From Gonocerus acuteangulatus (lineage: Eukaryota; Arthropoda; Insecta; Hemiptera; Coreidae): a DNA stretch of 64,000 nucleotides. The translations under genes were made by a program, and so were the position numbers. The stretch spans positions 11,866,641 to 11,930,640 of the forward strand of contig OX328131.1 in the NCBI GenBank assembly GCA_946811695.1. Reading direction: 5' to 3'. The notes beneath the pieces are model-generated. The model saw only the letters and a program-made list of their open reading frames with translations. It ran no database searches and was not told the DNA's origin. Below are positions 32,447 through 42,067 of the stretch, piece by piece. Position 1 is the first letter of the stretch. Each line of letters begins with the position of its first letter.

Positions 32447-32451
32447 TATAT
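32377..32451. repeat. TA microsatellite
   Basis: TA repeats with occasional AA and CA steps, inside the second CMC-like element. Confidence 0.95.
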
Positions 32452-33028
32452 ACAAATTTGAAAATGTAGCAGAAATCCATGACACAGGTCATTTGAGGAG
32501 AAAAGAGTCAGGAAACGACAGAAAAAATAATAATGTAATAATCATACAAATAAAACAATAACGTTTTGATTTTTATCGAATTTGTTTCATTTTTCTCCGT
32601 TTTTTGCTGATTAACCACCAATTATGACTTCAGATTCGTGTTCAGCGGTAAAAAATACGTCAGAAAAAATGTGTCCGATACCCAGCACAAACCACTTTTG
32701 TGGACCTGTGTAATCTATCATCAAAATTAACGCTACTATAAAATTTTGTGCAGTTTATTATAGCACGGTTCTCGTCATACTATAAGTTATTCATCAATTG
32801 ATAAGTAATCAAACTATAAGGTTTCTTGACACTGGGGCGCTCCGGACCAGTGTCAAGAAGCAGACAACCTAAAGATAACCCGTTATCTAAAGGATACTAG
32901 TAACAGCAGTGTAATCAGTACAGGTTACATTTCGTTGCCAATAATACATGTACGTTAAAATATTCTCGTGTTCTGACTGGGGATGCTGGAGGGTGAGGAG
33001 GCTGTGCAAGTGTTCGGGATATTATTAC

Positions 33029-33117
33029 CTCGGATAGACCATCGCCAGTTATAGCGAAAACTCTATGAGGGACGAAATCACAGTTTATTTCTAGTAATTC
33101 AAGGTCTGCCATCATAA
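33029..33117 (-). pseudogene. Exon-like coding segment carried by the Helitron-like repeat
   Basis: On the minus strand: a T-rich tract ending GCAG, then TT, then 29 codons starting MMADLELLEINC, then GAG|GTAATA. The 89-bp segment therefore looks like a real exon, with acceptor, ATG and phase-0 donor. The second family member keeps the acceptor (TTTAATTTCAG) and the first codons at 36420 but is broken by a TAG and an insertion. A captured host exon is the likely explanation; the parent gene is not recognised. Confidence 0.5.
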
Positions 33118-33426
33118 CTGCAAATAAAAATAATACTGTGGAATAGATAAAGTACGGTAACAGCGGACATGATACCGTCCTAGCAACGCATACTGCCTAG
33201 GCTTGACTGCTCTAACCAACTAAAAATTCAAACCCCTGTAAAAATACTTGAAAAATTGAATATCAAAAAATCCTTTTTTAGCGCGTATTTACGTTCTAAA
33301 GGGAGTGTCCATGCAAAATTTCAAAATTTTCTGTCAAGTGGTTTGGGCTGGGCGATGATAGGTCAGTGAGTGAGTAAGTGGTATTTGACAAATATATTGT
33401 AGATTTAATGAGAATACTTTTTTCTT

Positions 33427-33585
33427 TTTCTTTTTTTTACGGCGCATCTACAACTTGGCCATTAGCGCCAGCCTATCTATAGGTTGCCACCCTTTTATAA
33501 TGCCAACAGCACGTGGTCGGTCACCCATTCAGGTACTGACCACGCCCGACGTTGCTTAACTTCGGTGGTCCACGGGAACAAATAC
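33427..33585 (-). mobile_element. 5S rRNA-derived SINE
   Basis: The minus strand reads GACCACCGAAGTTAAGCAAC, GTCGGGCGTGGTCAGTACCT and GAATGGGTGACCGACCACGT in one continuous run, which is the 3' two-thirds of 5S rRNA including the internal promoter region. It is followed by a unique body and the tail TGGCGCTAATGGCCAAGTTG .. GCGCCGTAAAAAAAA. Loss of the 5' third and the attached tail show it is a SINE3-type element and not a 5S gene. Confidence 0.85.
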
Positions 33586-33772
33586 TTTATTATATATTTT
33601 TTTTTTGTAATAATTTTGTTTTATTTTTAAATTTTATAACCTGCTGACTACTGAACTTAAATTATTTTGATTTTGCTGTTCTAATGAGTTGATCGCCTCT
33701 AAACGAACTAAACTAAATGAATATTGTAATTATAACGTTTTTTTTTATTTAATTTTTCTTATGCTATTCCAG

Positions 33773-34050
33773 GTTGACATCCTGGACACATGCGGTGATT
33801 CCCAGTTCCCCGCGATGCGTAGACTGTACATCGCCACAGCCTCAGCCTTCCTGCTGGTGTATTCCATAACTTCCGAGGACTCAGTAAGCCAGGTGAAGGC
33901 CTGCCTGGAGGAGGTACGGGAACAGAGGACCGACTGGCAGGAGCTACCGATCATCCTAGCTGGCAACAAGTCCGACCTAGCTCCTACACAGAGGGAGGTC
34001 TGTTTGGAGGATGTGTCCGAATGGCTGTACTGCAGTCTACCGAGGTTCAG
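33773..34050 (+). CDS. Ras-family small GTPase, second coding exon (partial gene)
   Basis: Encodes residues 56-147 of the same Ras-type protein begun at 5460. It starts after TGCTATTCCAG and ends at TTCAG|GTAGGG, leaving phase 2. Residues 60-64 (DTCGD) are the G3 motif: compared with Ras DTAGQ, Ala59 is Cys and the catalytic Gln61 is Asp. FPAMRRL and FLLVYSI follow, and residues 120-123 (NKSD) are the guanine-specificity motif G4. The G5 SAK motif and any C-terminal membrane signal are not in this exon, and no convincing downstream exon was found before 64000. GC content (about 58%) stands out from the AT-rich surroundings. Substituted Gln61 is typical of Rhes/Di-Ras-type outliers with low intrinsic GTPase activity (inference). 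Confidence 0.93.
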
Positions 34051-34117
34051 GTAGGGCAAGACATACAGTTTTTTCTTTTTTCTTTTGCTTGATTTCTTAA
34101 TAAATGATGACAACTTA

Positions 34118-35083
34118 AGCAGGTCATTCACGTTCCTATTTACAGTAGGACTACTAGTTGGATAGTCGACACCACTCACGCTCCGAATTGCTATCCAACT
34201 TTAGTCCTTGTAGTCGGTTAGCTGATAACGCACTTTTCATGAAGTGTTTTATGTACCTTGAAATGTTGCTATAATGTACCTCATGGGTTGATAAGAAGAT
34301 AAGTATGTGTTTCCTGGACATACCTTGGAACACCAGGTACTGCGCATAGGGGAAAGGTGCAAAACAATATTGCCCAAAAATAGTGTTTTATTGAGAAGCC
34401 AACCACCATTAATGTAAATTGAGGTAATTTTACAATGAAAAAATAAGTAAGGCAGAAACTTTTAAGAGGGTTAAAATGTAAATTAAAAAAAAAAAAATTA
34501 CCTAGTTTTTATTTTTAATATTAAATGAAGTGTTTTATTCACCCTGCAATTTAAACAGCGTCTTCAATAAACATATTTGAAAATAATTACAAAAGGGCAG
34601 TCACTTTTGTAGGGGTTTAATTATCAGGAAACATAAAAATAAATGTTGCCTATGATAGACTGCAATACACTGCGCGTAACCGTAAGAGTGAATGAGAGTA
34701 CCGCGCAGTTGTGGTTGTTCTCTGCGCTCTCATTGGTTTTGCTCACATGATCTTGTACAGCTGACCCGGTTTAAATGGCAGCGTGAATAAAACTATCATC
34801 AATTATTAGAATAAAAACAATTTAGTTCGTTTTTTTTTTACATGTTATCCCTCTTAAAAGTGGCTGTCTTATTTATTATTCATTGTAAAATTGTCTAAAT
34901 TCTACAGTAAAGATAGTTCTCTTTTTTTTGCATCTTTCCCCTATGCGCAGTACCTGGTGTTCCAATGAATGTCCAGGAAACACATATTTACCTTCTTATC
35001 TACCCAATAGGTACATTATAGCAAAATTACAAGGTGCATAAAACACTTCATGAAACGTGCGGTTATCAGCTCATGGACTAAAC
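34118..35083. mobile_element. Fold-back element with a terminal repeat copy
   Basis: 34118-34210 is a partial copy of the element at 35087 (AGCAGGTCATTCACG start, preceded by TTA). From about 34213 to 35077 there are two inverted arms: GCTGATAACGCAC..CATGAAGTGTTTTATG, CTTATC and GGAACACCAGGTACTGCGCA on the left are mirrored on the right. The centre (34600-34790) is unique. No protein. Confidence 0.6.
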
Positions 35084-35086
35084 TTA

Positions 35087-35431
35087 AGCAGGCCATTCAC
35101 GCTCCGATTTGAGGTACGACTTTGTAGGACTACTAGGTGGATAGGCGACTCCACTCACGCTCCGTCTTGCTATCCAACTTTAGTCCTAGTCTGTTTTCAG
35201 GACTCTGTGCGTTGCTCACGAGCCGAAAAATGTATCGAGTGCAGACAGAAGATGCCCGATGGTCAAGGACTTACTGAGCTAAGATGGACGACTTTGATCC
35301 GACTCCCCCACTCAGGCTCCAACTCCGTCGACAGTCGGATGACGGCCCTTCGAGTCGTCCAACTAAGCTTCCAAAAAGCCCATTCGGAAGTCGGACCACA
35401 AGTCGTACTGCAAATCGGAACGTGAATGGCT
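35087..35431. mobile_element. MITE with TTA target duplication
   Basis: Inverted ends AGCAGGCCATTCACGCTCCG (left) and AGCCATTCACGTTCCGATTT (right, inward), continuing with GTACGACTT. Flanked by TTA at 35084-35086 and 35432-35434. The 3-bp TTA suggests the PIF/Harbinger group. No coding capacity. Confidence 0.65.
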
Positions 35432-35434
35432 TTA

Positions 35435-36120
35435 TAGTGATTTATCGAAACGCAATTTTGCGGTTGTTTGTTCAAACGTAATTTTGCGTCTCAGGAGGTG
35501 GAAACAACCAAAGAGGTCGTTTTCAGCATTTGATAGCCCTAACACAGGCTCCTCACCTATTACCTATAACCCTAAACCATCAAAGATGAGTATACTCCCA
35601 CGTGCCCCCGTGGTTTAGCAAGACATTGTATCTAGCGAAATGATCCTCGGGTAGAGAGATACCAACTACGCACAGCTTTCGCCCCGAAAATCGCCGCTAT
35701 GAGTCTCGTTCAATTCAGAACTCCACTTGTTGTTTATAAACTGTATTATTATAATTCGAATGACTATTTTCCTAACAACCAACTCCGAGGTGTGGCCGTT
35801 TATTTACTACATGCCCCGTGCATCGCCAAATAGCTTGTACTTTGCTGCAATATCTAACAATTAAATAAATTACATACAATTTTCAAATATAAAATTGCAA
35901 AAATAATTAAACTGAATAACTAAATTAAAATTAAATTATTATTATTTTATTATTGCAATGCTAAACAACCTCGGTGATATTTGTAATACCAAATCAGTCA
36001 AATACAAACGAAAGTAAAATATTGAAAAAAAAACAAATAACATAAAATAAACTATCTAAAATTCATTTAATTTTGGAACAAAAAAAAAGGCGTTGCGCAT
36101 TCTCTCATATTTTTGCCATA
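35435..36120. other. Gene-free stretch; dispersed repeat at 35780-35960
   Basis: The block with CTCCGAGGTGTGGCCGTTTA and CATGCCCCGTGCATCGCC resembles 2765-2870. No gene supported. Confidence 0.45.
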
Positions 36121-36124
36121 TATT

Positions 36125-37290
36125 ATATTTGTCAAATACCACTCACTCACTCAGTGACTCACTCATCTATCAACGCCCAGCCCAAACCGCTCGACGGAAA
36201 ATTTTGAAATTTTGCATGGACACTCCCTTTATAACGTAGGCGCTCGCTAAGAAAGGATTTTTTGATATTCGTATTTTTAAGCATTTTTAGGGGGGTTTAA
36301 AGTTTGAGTTGGTTAGAGAAGGCAAGCCTAGGCAGCCTGCGTTGCTAGGACGATAAAGAACAGCTGTTACCTTACATTATCTATCTCATAGTTTTTTTTC
36401 TAATTGAGTTTAATTTCAGCTATGATGGCAGACCTTGAATTAATAGAAATTAACTGTCCCTCATAGAGTTTTAATTGCGTTTCTTTTCTGCCTGTCCCCG
36501 TCAGATAGGCTTGCCATATTTTTGGAGAGTTAAACCGAGACACATTAATATGGGATGGGCATACCAGGGGGGGGGGGATAAAAGAGTACAAATTATAAGC
36601 AAAATGGTTGGTGAGTTTTAAGCCTAGCAACTAACGGGAAGGGGGAATCCTAAACTGTTAGTCTACCCAAACCTTAAAAATAAGAACGGAACTTTTTTTG
36701 CTACTTGATTTTCTTAAAAAAATCTCTCAGCCAAATAGTAGTGTCTGGCAGCTGGCAGCGCTGTGCAGGTAGTTCCAGCGTTTTACAGTTAGATTACTTC
36801 TCATTTCTTTGACACTGTGAGCAGTAGTAAAAATGTTGATTGTAGAAAAGTAACCGATTTATAAATGATTCTTATAAACATGAATTCATTACTTTTTACA
36901 TCTTACAGCCTTTTCCGGGACATTGATAAAACCGGGCGGGACACCGAAACAATTGCAAAATACCGGGATTGTCCCAGTCAAACCGTGATGTATGGCAAGC
37001 CTATCCTTAGAGTTTTCTAGGTGAGGGAATAATATCCGGAACCCTTGCACAGCCTCCTCGCCTATAACCTTGGTAATGCTCGCAAATATAATGGGTGTTT
37101 CCAAATAACATTTTGGAAACATTAACTTTTAAATTTTAACGCCCATTGAATAACATATAGTATGACGGGAACCGTGATATAATAAACTGCAAAAAATTGT
37201 ATAGTAACGTAATTTTAATGAAACATTATTTAACGCAATAAAATAACTACTAATCTCCCGTGACGAAGCACGGGTATTCAGCTATTAAAA
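36125..37290 (+). mobile_element. Helitron-like element, plus strand, with insertion
   Basis: Starts near TTTGTCAAATACCACTCACT and shares CGCCCAGCCCAAACC, TTTTGCATGGACACTCCCTT and GCAAGCCTAGGCAG with the copy at 31372-33393. It ends CCCGTGACGAAGCACGGG (perfect 6-bp hairpin) TATTCAGCTATT, the hairpin-then-CTRR-like layout of a Helitron 3' end. Interrupted at 36504-37005. It also contains the degraded copy of the exon-like segment (36420). Confidence 0.6.
36504..37005. mobile_element. Short inverted-repeat element inside the Helitron-like copy
   Basis: Ends GATAGGCTTGCCATATTT and, inward from the right, GATAGGCTTGCCATACATCA. The right part carries CCGGGACATTG..ACCGGGCGGGACACC..ACCGGGATTGTCCC, a set of CCGGGAC repeats. 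Target duplication unclear; possibly hAT-related. A run of 10 G lies at 36569. Confidence 0.6.
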
Positions 37291-38656
37291 AATAAAAGGC
37301 AGCACATTATCAGAAAAATGTGATCATTTATAGAGAATTTATGACCGACATGTCTATTTTTCGAGATTTGTTACCTATCTGCTTCTGCTGCCATATTTGT
37401 ATGGTCCGGAATCCTTGGTCAAGGACCTTCTCTCCCGACGGCCGTGAAAGGGTTAAGATCACTAGATAAGTTATCTATTAAATTCCGAAGAAAATGTTGC
37501 AGAATTATGTAGAGCGGGGTCCTTAGCTTAAATGGGATGACGGGATTCCTTTACATGAATATTCATAAGATGTCGAGAGTAAACCGATCAATAACCGTTC
37601 AGTTATCGGCTCAGCTAGAAATTCACAGATTCTTAAAATCTTTCTTAAATTGTAGATCTTCGAGACTTTCCTTTTTGGATGAACCATTCTACTTTCCTTT
37701 GAAATAGGAATCTGAGCAAATGGCACTGCGTGATGAAAGTTATGATATCATAATATTGGACCAAGTTTTAGGCTATTTATATCTTGTCAAGAACCTCATA
37801 ATATATTCTCTATTAATTGTATATTTCCAACTTGGCCAGCCTTTGTTAAATGATGACCGCTTTAACTTACATAGAGTTCATCTTATCCAGATCGTTTTAA
37901 ATCATCAGAGAGTTTATAATAATTCTGAATCCTTACCCTAAGGGCCTGAATATTTAAATGCCAAAAATTGTATAATAAATCAATTCGTTATAGCGGCCAT
38001 CATGTAACGAAAACTGGCCAAGTTAGAATTGCACAAATAACTAAGACGGTATTGTTAGGTTCTTGAAACGGTATTAAGAGACTAAAACTTGGCCCAATTC
38101 TATGATATCGTAACTTTCATAAGCAGACGGTTTTTGGGAGGGGCCTGGAACTTGGCCTTTTTTTCCAACGTTAGTTTTTTGGGGAGTTACAAATACTTTT
38201 CGTAAGTGAATTTTGACGTTTTGCTTAAGGAAGATGATGTGGGGGCATGACGCTTGTTATATTCACTTCCATCCTTGTTTTTGAAAGAGTCCTTCAAAAA
38301 ATGGCACCACATATTATTTTTATACACAATGCCTAGAAGAATAGCAGAAAGTAAAAATAAATATAATACTCCTTCTCTGAATAAGTTAACATTCTGTTTA
38401 TGATAAATACATTTTTTAAAAGTTTGTACATAAAAAATGAAAATTAAGTGCGATTACCTTAAACGAAATGTTTAAATATGCAACAATTATACCTACCGGT
38501 CATTCATTGCCTATGAGTTATGGAACGTCGATATTTCTTGTCAGAACTTCTAATTTCATGATTTGGTCCACGTCATAACCATGATTTGCCTCCCATATGG
38601 AGGGAGGTACGTCACTTACATTTCAGTCGAGATATTAAATTTTCATCTCATTCCCT
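37291..38656. other. Stretch without a recognised gene
   Basis: AT-rich. 38010-38160 contains CTGGCCAAGTTAGAATTG and, inverted, AACTTGGCCCAATTCTA, plus GGAACTTGGCC, related to the ends of the insertion at 27317-27877. No gene supported. Confidence 0.45.
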
Positions 38657-38660
38657 TACT

Positions 38661-39228
38661 GGGTCATTCCATATCAAGTGATCCAAAATAAAGGAAAAAT
38701 TTTCGTCACATTTTTTGATTTTTTTTTAAATTTGGATCGTCAATAGTACCCCCTACGACAATTATTAGTTTTCGAGTTATGAAAGTTTTTAAAAAAAACA
38801 ACACACTTTTTGACAGATACTTGATCATAAAATTGACCATAACTCCAAACGAAATGAGCTAGAGAGGTGTGGTAAAAATCATTCGTTATTGTATTAAATG
38901 CTGATTAAAATTATATATATCATGACGTATTTATGAAAATTGAAATTATAAGATAATTTTTAAAACTTTAAAATTTAAATTTCTCCTTAAACCTATGTTT
39001 CAAAATTTTCAAAAAAATTGTAATTTTTGTTTTTGATATTTTATCTCAGTTTTGTGTAAATTTCAAGCTGGGATCTCAATGGGATCATATTTATTTTAAG
39101 TAATAACTTAATCAAAGGTAGCTTGGTATCTTAGTATCTTAGTGGTAGGTACGTTAAAAATTAAAAATTTTCAGAAAATCAAAAAATGTGAGGGAAAAAA
39201 CTGTGGATCACTTGATATGGAATGGCCC
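38661..39228. mobile_element. 568-bp MITE
   Basis: Inverted ends GGGTCATTCCATATCAAGTG / CACTTGATATGGAATGGCCC. Flanked by TACT (38657-38660 and 39229-39232). Interior AT-rich with internal partial palindromes; no protein. Confidence 0.75.
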
Positions 39229-39542
39229 TACTTTCTCAGCTAAAATCTCAAGCACTTTTCCATTTATCATGTGAGAAAAGCTCCGACTTCAAACTCTTTG
39301 TTTTCATTTCTTTAACCACCGGTACATGGATATTCTGAAAGCTTTTAATTTATTTCGTAACTTCAATTACTTTTTGAAAGCTGACTCTTCTAGTTGTGCT
39401 CCAACTTACAGACAAATAGCGAAACGTTTTTTCATTAACGAAAAACAGTTAAAGCAACTCATTTGTCATTCTACTTTCAAAAGTTTTGATTAACAAAAAA
39501 AAAATGTTTGGTCCCACGAAATAAAGCTATATTATTCTAAAG

Positions 39543-39916
39543 CAGAGTTGGGCATAATTTTATTCGCAATTATTTCCTCGAATAAAAATAAATTCACAGA
39601 AAAAATTGTAAATAATCACAAAAAATGTGAATATTTACAAAAAATCGAATGATTAAAAAAAAATTACAAAAAATATACGAATAAAAATGTATTCATATTA
39701 TAATTTGTGATTAAAAATTTATTCACAATAAAATCGCAAATAAATTATGAATTTATTCGTATTAAGATTATATTACGAAAGTTATTGAAGGTGATTTTTT
39801 TTTTTTTTTTTTTTAAAGGCGTTCAACGTCTAGGTTATTAGCGCCTAGATTTCTTGTTTACTCCACCGCGAGACCACCAGCCATGCTGCAGGGACACAAT
39901 TTGTCATCTGTACCTC

Positions 39917-39950
<34 letters not shown>

Positions 39951-40384
39951 GGCACCTTCAATAACTTTCGTAATATCATTTTAATACGAATAAATCCATA
40001 ATTTATTTGCGAATTTTATTGTGAATAAATTTTTATTCACAAATTATAATGTGAATAAATTTTTATTCGTATATTTTAATGTGATTTTTTTTTGTAATCA
40101 CTTGATTTTTTGTAAATATTCACATTTTTTGTGATTATTTACAATTTTTTCTGTGAATTTATTTTTATTCGCAGAAAAATTTGCGAATAAAATTTTATTT
40201 GTATTTTTATATTTAATATATGTGAATAAAAATAAATTCGTATTCACACTTATGAATAAGAATTTATTTATATTCGTATTCACAAATATATAAAGTACGA
40301 ATTTATTTATATTCGTGTTCACAAATATATGAAGTACGAATAAATTCGTATTTTTATTTATAAATAAAATTATGCCCAACTCTG
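39543..40384. mobile_element. hAT-type fold-back MITE
   Basis: Ends CAGAGTTGGGCATAATTTTA and its inverse, flanked by an exact 8-bp duplication TTCTAAAG (39535-39542 and 40385-40392), diagnostic of hAT. The two halves are near mirror images made of TTTATTCGTATT/GTGAATAAA repeats. A SINE tail (39795-39945) sits between the arms. No transposase. Confidence 0.9.
39795..39945 (-). mobile_element. SINE-like insertion between hAT arms
   Basis: T run, then GGCGTTCAACGTCTAGGTTA and TTAGCGCCTAG, matching the 5S-type SINE tail (reverse), then a short unique body and an A run at 39919-39948. Confidence 0.5.
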
Positions 40385-40655
40385 TTCTAAAGCAAAATTT
40401 AGTGTAAAATGTTAAATTGTTCATAAATATCTTAGGCCTTTCATATTACAAAAAAAAAAAACCTTCTTATTTTCTTTTAAGTTTTAGAATTGAAGTAGCT
40501 CATCATTAAACTAATGCTGTATCCAAAAGAAGTCTTTTAATAAAATATTTTGATTGTTAATTAAACATTTCTGCAAAAGAAAAATATGCTAACATTTTAG
40601 AGAATTAATATTTCATGAGCTTGCCTTCTTAAGTAATTCTTCGCTGCTTTAAATT

Positions 40656-40690
<35 letters not shown>

Positions 40691-41255
40691 CGGAGGAAAA
40701 GGTTTTACAGTGGGAGGAGGGGGGAAGCTGTAGGACTTGGGCCTTTTAAAATTTTCCTACACCATCAAATAAAAACCTAATACATTCAAAATTTGCATTT
40801 TTCAGCACGTCCTGATGAAATGTAGCATATGAAAGTTGCAATATCTTGTTTAGTTGCAATAACACGCCAAAAGGCCTCAGAAGGCCACATAGTTGAAGTA
40901 TTTGATTCACATGATTTACATAGGCTCCTAAGAAGATAGTGTGGTCAGTGTTATGCTCCGGCTGTCTGATTTTCTCTTTGCAGATACGTTAGTAAATCAT
41001 TAAAGGCTGGTTGGTGTCTAGGGACGGTCTGGGATCCCGGATACAACCTGACGACCAAACTAGAAGATAAAATCTATAGAGCAAATCATCAAAGATTTAT
41101 TGGAAAATATCTTCGAACCTGCATTAAACTTATCTACTAGACAAAAAACCACATCCCTCGTTGATATATTTGTGCGTTTTTGCTTGATAACATATCACCA
41201 ATAAGATAGTCTCGAACGATTGTTGCCTTTTTTAGTACAAGGAAGATCTTTAAGC
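40385..41255. other. Gene-free stretch with degenerate SINE
   Basis: Poly-A at 40659-40686. 40905-41045 on the minus strand resembles the tRNA-derived SINE body (degenerate TAATGATTTACTAACGTATC, GCCGGAGCATAACACTG blocks). No gene. Confidence 0.5.
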
Positions 41256-41267
41256 ATAAATATGCTT

Positions 41268-41725
41268 CTTTTTTTTTTTTTTTTTTTTTTTTGAGCAAAC
41301 CCCGAGTGTGTGGGACTCTCACCCACCAAAAACCCCTCATTTCTGGTATGATTCCCACTTGGAACAGCTGCTTAGGCCAATCTTCAAGAGGGTACCGTTT
41401 TTCCCCTAAAGGGGACCCACTATATTTTCGAGGTGTACATGGGGGAATAGCTCTGTTCCCCTCTCTCTTCTTCAGGACACAGCGCTCCACTTATCAGGGC
41501 TCCTGAAATGGTTTCCGGCGAGAAAGGGCCAATGTCTCTGCTTGGGTCTCTCCGCTCTTCTTCCCACATGTTACACTGAAAAAATGTGTGGTGAACATCA
41601 TCATAGCCTGAATCCCCGTATTGATATTGCGGGCTATCTGCTTTTCCTATCTTCCAAAGGAAGCCTCGAAAGTTTCCATGGCCGGTAAGGAACTGGGTGA
41701 GGTGGTAATCCAACTCACCAAACAA
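41268..41725 (-). pseudogene. 5'-truncated R1-like LINE with target duplication
   Basis: On the minus strand the insertion starts inside ORF2 (LDYHLTQFLTGHGNFRGFL, then IGKADSPQYQYGDSGYDDVH, HHTFFQCNMWEEER), the RNase H/Cys-His C-terminal region of R1-type LINEs. After a frameshift it continues through RGFWWVRVPHTRG and a 3' UTR into a poly-A tail (T run 41271-41292). It is flanked by a 12-bp duplication ATAAATATGCTT at 41256-41267 and 41726-41737, so it is a typical target-primed insertion. Confidence 0.88.
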
Positions 41726-41739
41726 ATAAATATGCTTTA

Positions 41740-42067
41740 GCGGTGTCTAAACTGGAAAAAACCGTTACAAAAATGTGTCCGCTGGCGTTCGCGCATGGGC
41801 AATGGCGTTCGAGCATGCGCAGTGACCATGTACGAAAAATAATATTGTATGTGTCACAAAGAAGTGTCCGCTGGCGTTCGCGCATGGGCAGTGCCCATGT
41901 ACGAAAAAGGTTACTATACGTTATAGAGTACATTACATAGGTTTATCGGGTGGACCTAGCGTTACAAAAAAGTGCCACAAGAAGGTGAATGCTGGAGTTC
42001 GCATATAAGCGGGGGCCACGTACGAAAAAGAAGACTATATGTTATATAGCACTTTACATAGGTTTGT
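41740..42067 (+). repeat. Degenerate larger repeats leading into the 37-bp array
   Basis: Three imperfect units of about 110-120 bp containing GTGTCCGCTGGCGTTCGCGC, CATGTACGAAAAA and ATAGRTTTGTYGGKTGGACCTA. They look like the ancestral context from which the 37-bp unit was amplified. Confidence 0.7.

Larger units (their letters stand above)
31425..32710 (+). mobile_element. Second CMC-like DNA transposon, CACAG ends
   Basis: 1286 bp with inverted repeats of about 165 bp starting CACAGGTCCACAAAA. Shared inner blocks include GTATCGGACACATTTTTTCT, GACGTATTTTTTA, GCTGAACACGAAYCTGAAGT and AAAAAACGGAGAAAAATG. Flanked by TAA on both sides (31422-31424 and 32711-32713). The related Helitron copy holds the empty site with a single TTA at 37226-37228. 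It carries the start of a protein related to that at 29065-30748, then a TA microsatellite where the rest should be. Confidence 0.85.
31372..33393 (-). mobile_element. Helitron-like element, minus strand, interrupted
   Basis: Same family as 36125-37290. On the minus strand it starts near TTTGTCAAATACCACTTACT and ends with GACGAAGCACAGGTATTCAGC, the copy at 37256 having a perfect hairpin CCCGTG..CACGGG about ten bases before its end. It is interrupted by the transposon 31425-32710. It carries an exon-like coding segment (33029-33117). Ends are approximate. Confidence 0.55.
5625..33772 (+). other. 28.1-kb intron of the Ras-family gene
   Basis: Bounded by GTAATA at 5625 and by a pyrimidine-rich acceptor ending CCAG at 33772; the flanking exons join in phase 0. 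Almost all of it is transposons, tandem arrays and microsatellites, including a whole gypsy element in antisense orientation. Confidence 0.85.

Noticed and set aside
33427..33585. 5S rRNA gene
   Set aside because: The 5' third of 5S is missing and the rest is fused to a dispersed tail, so it is a SINE.
41291..41506. 71-codon + strand frame MSKPRVCGTL..
   Set aside because: Antisense to the R1-like LINE end on the minus strand, which has the poly-A tail and target duplication.
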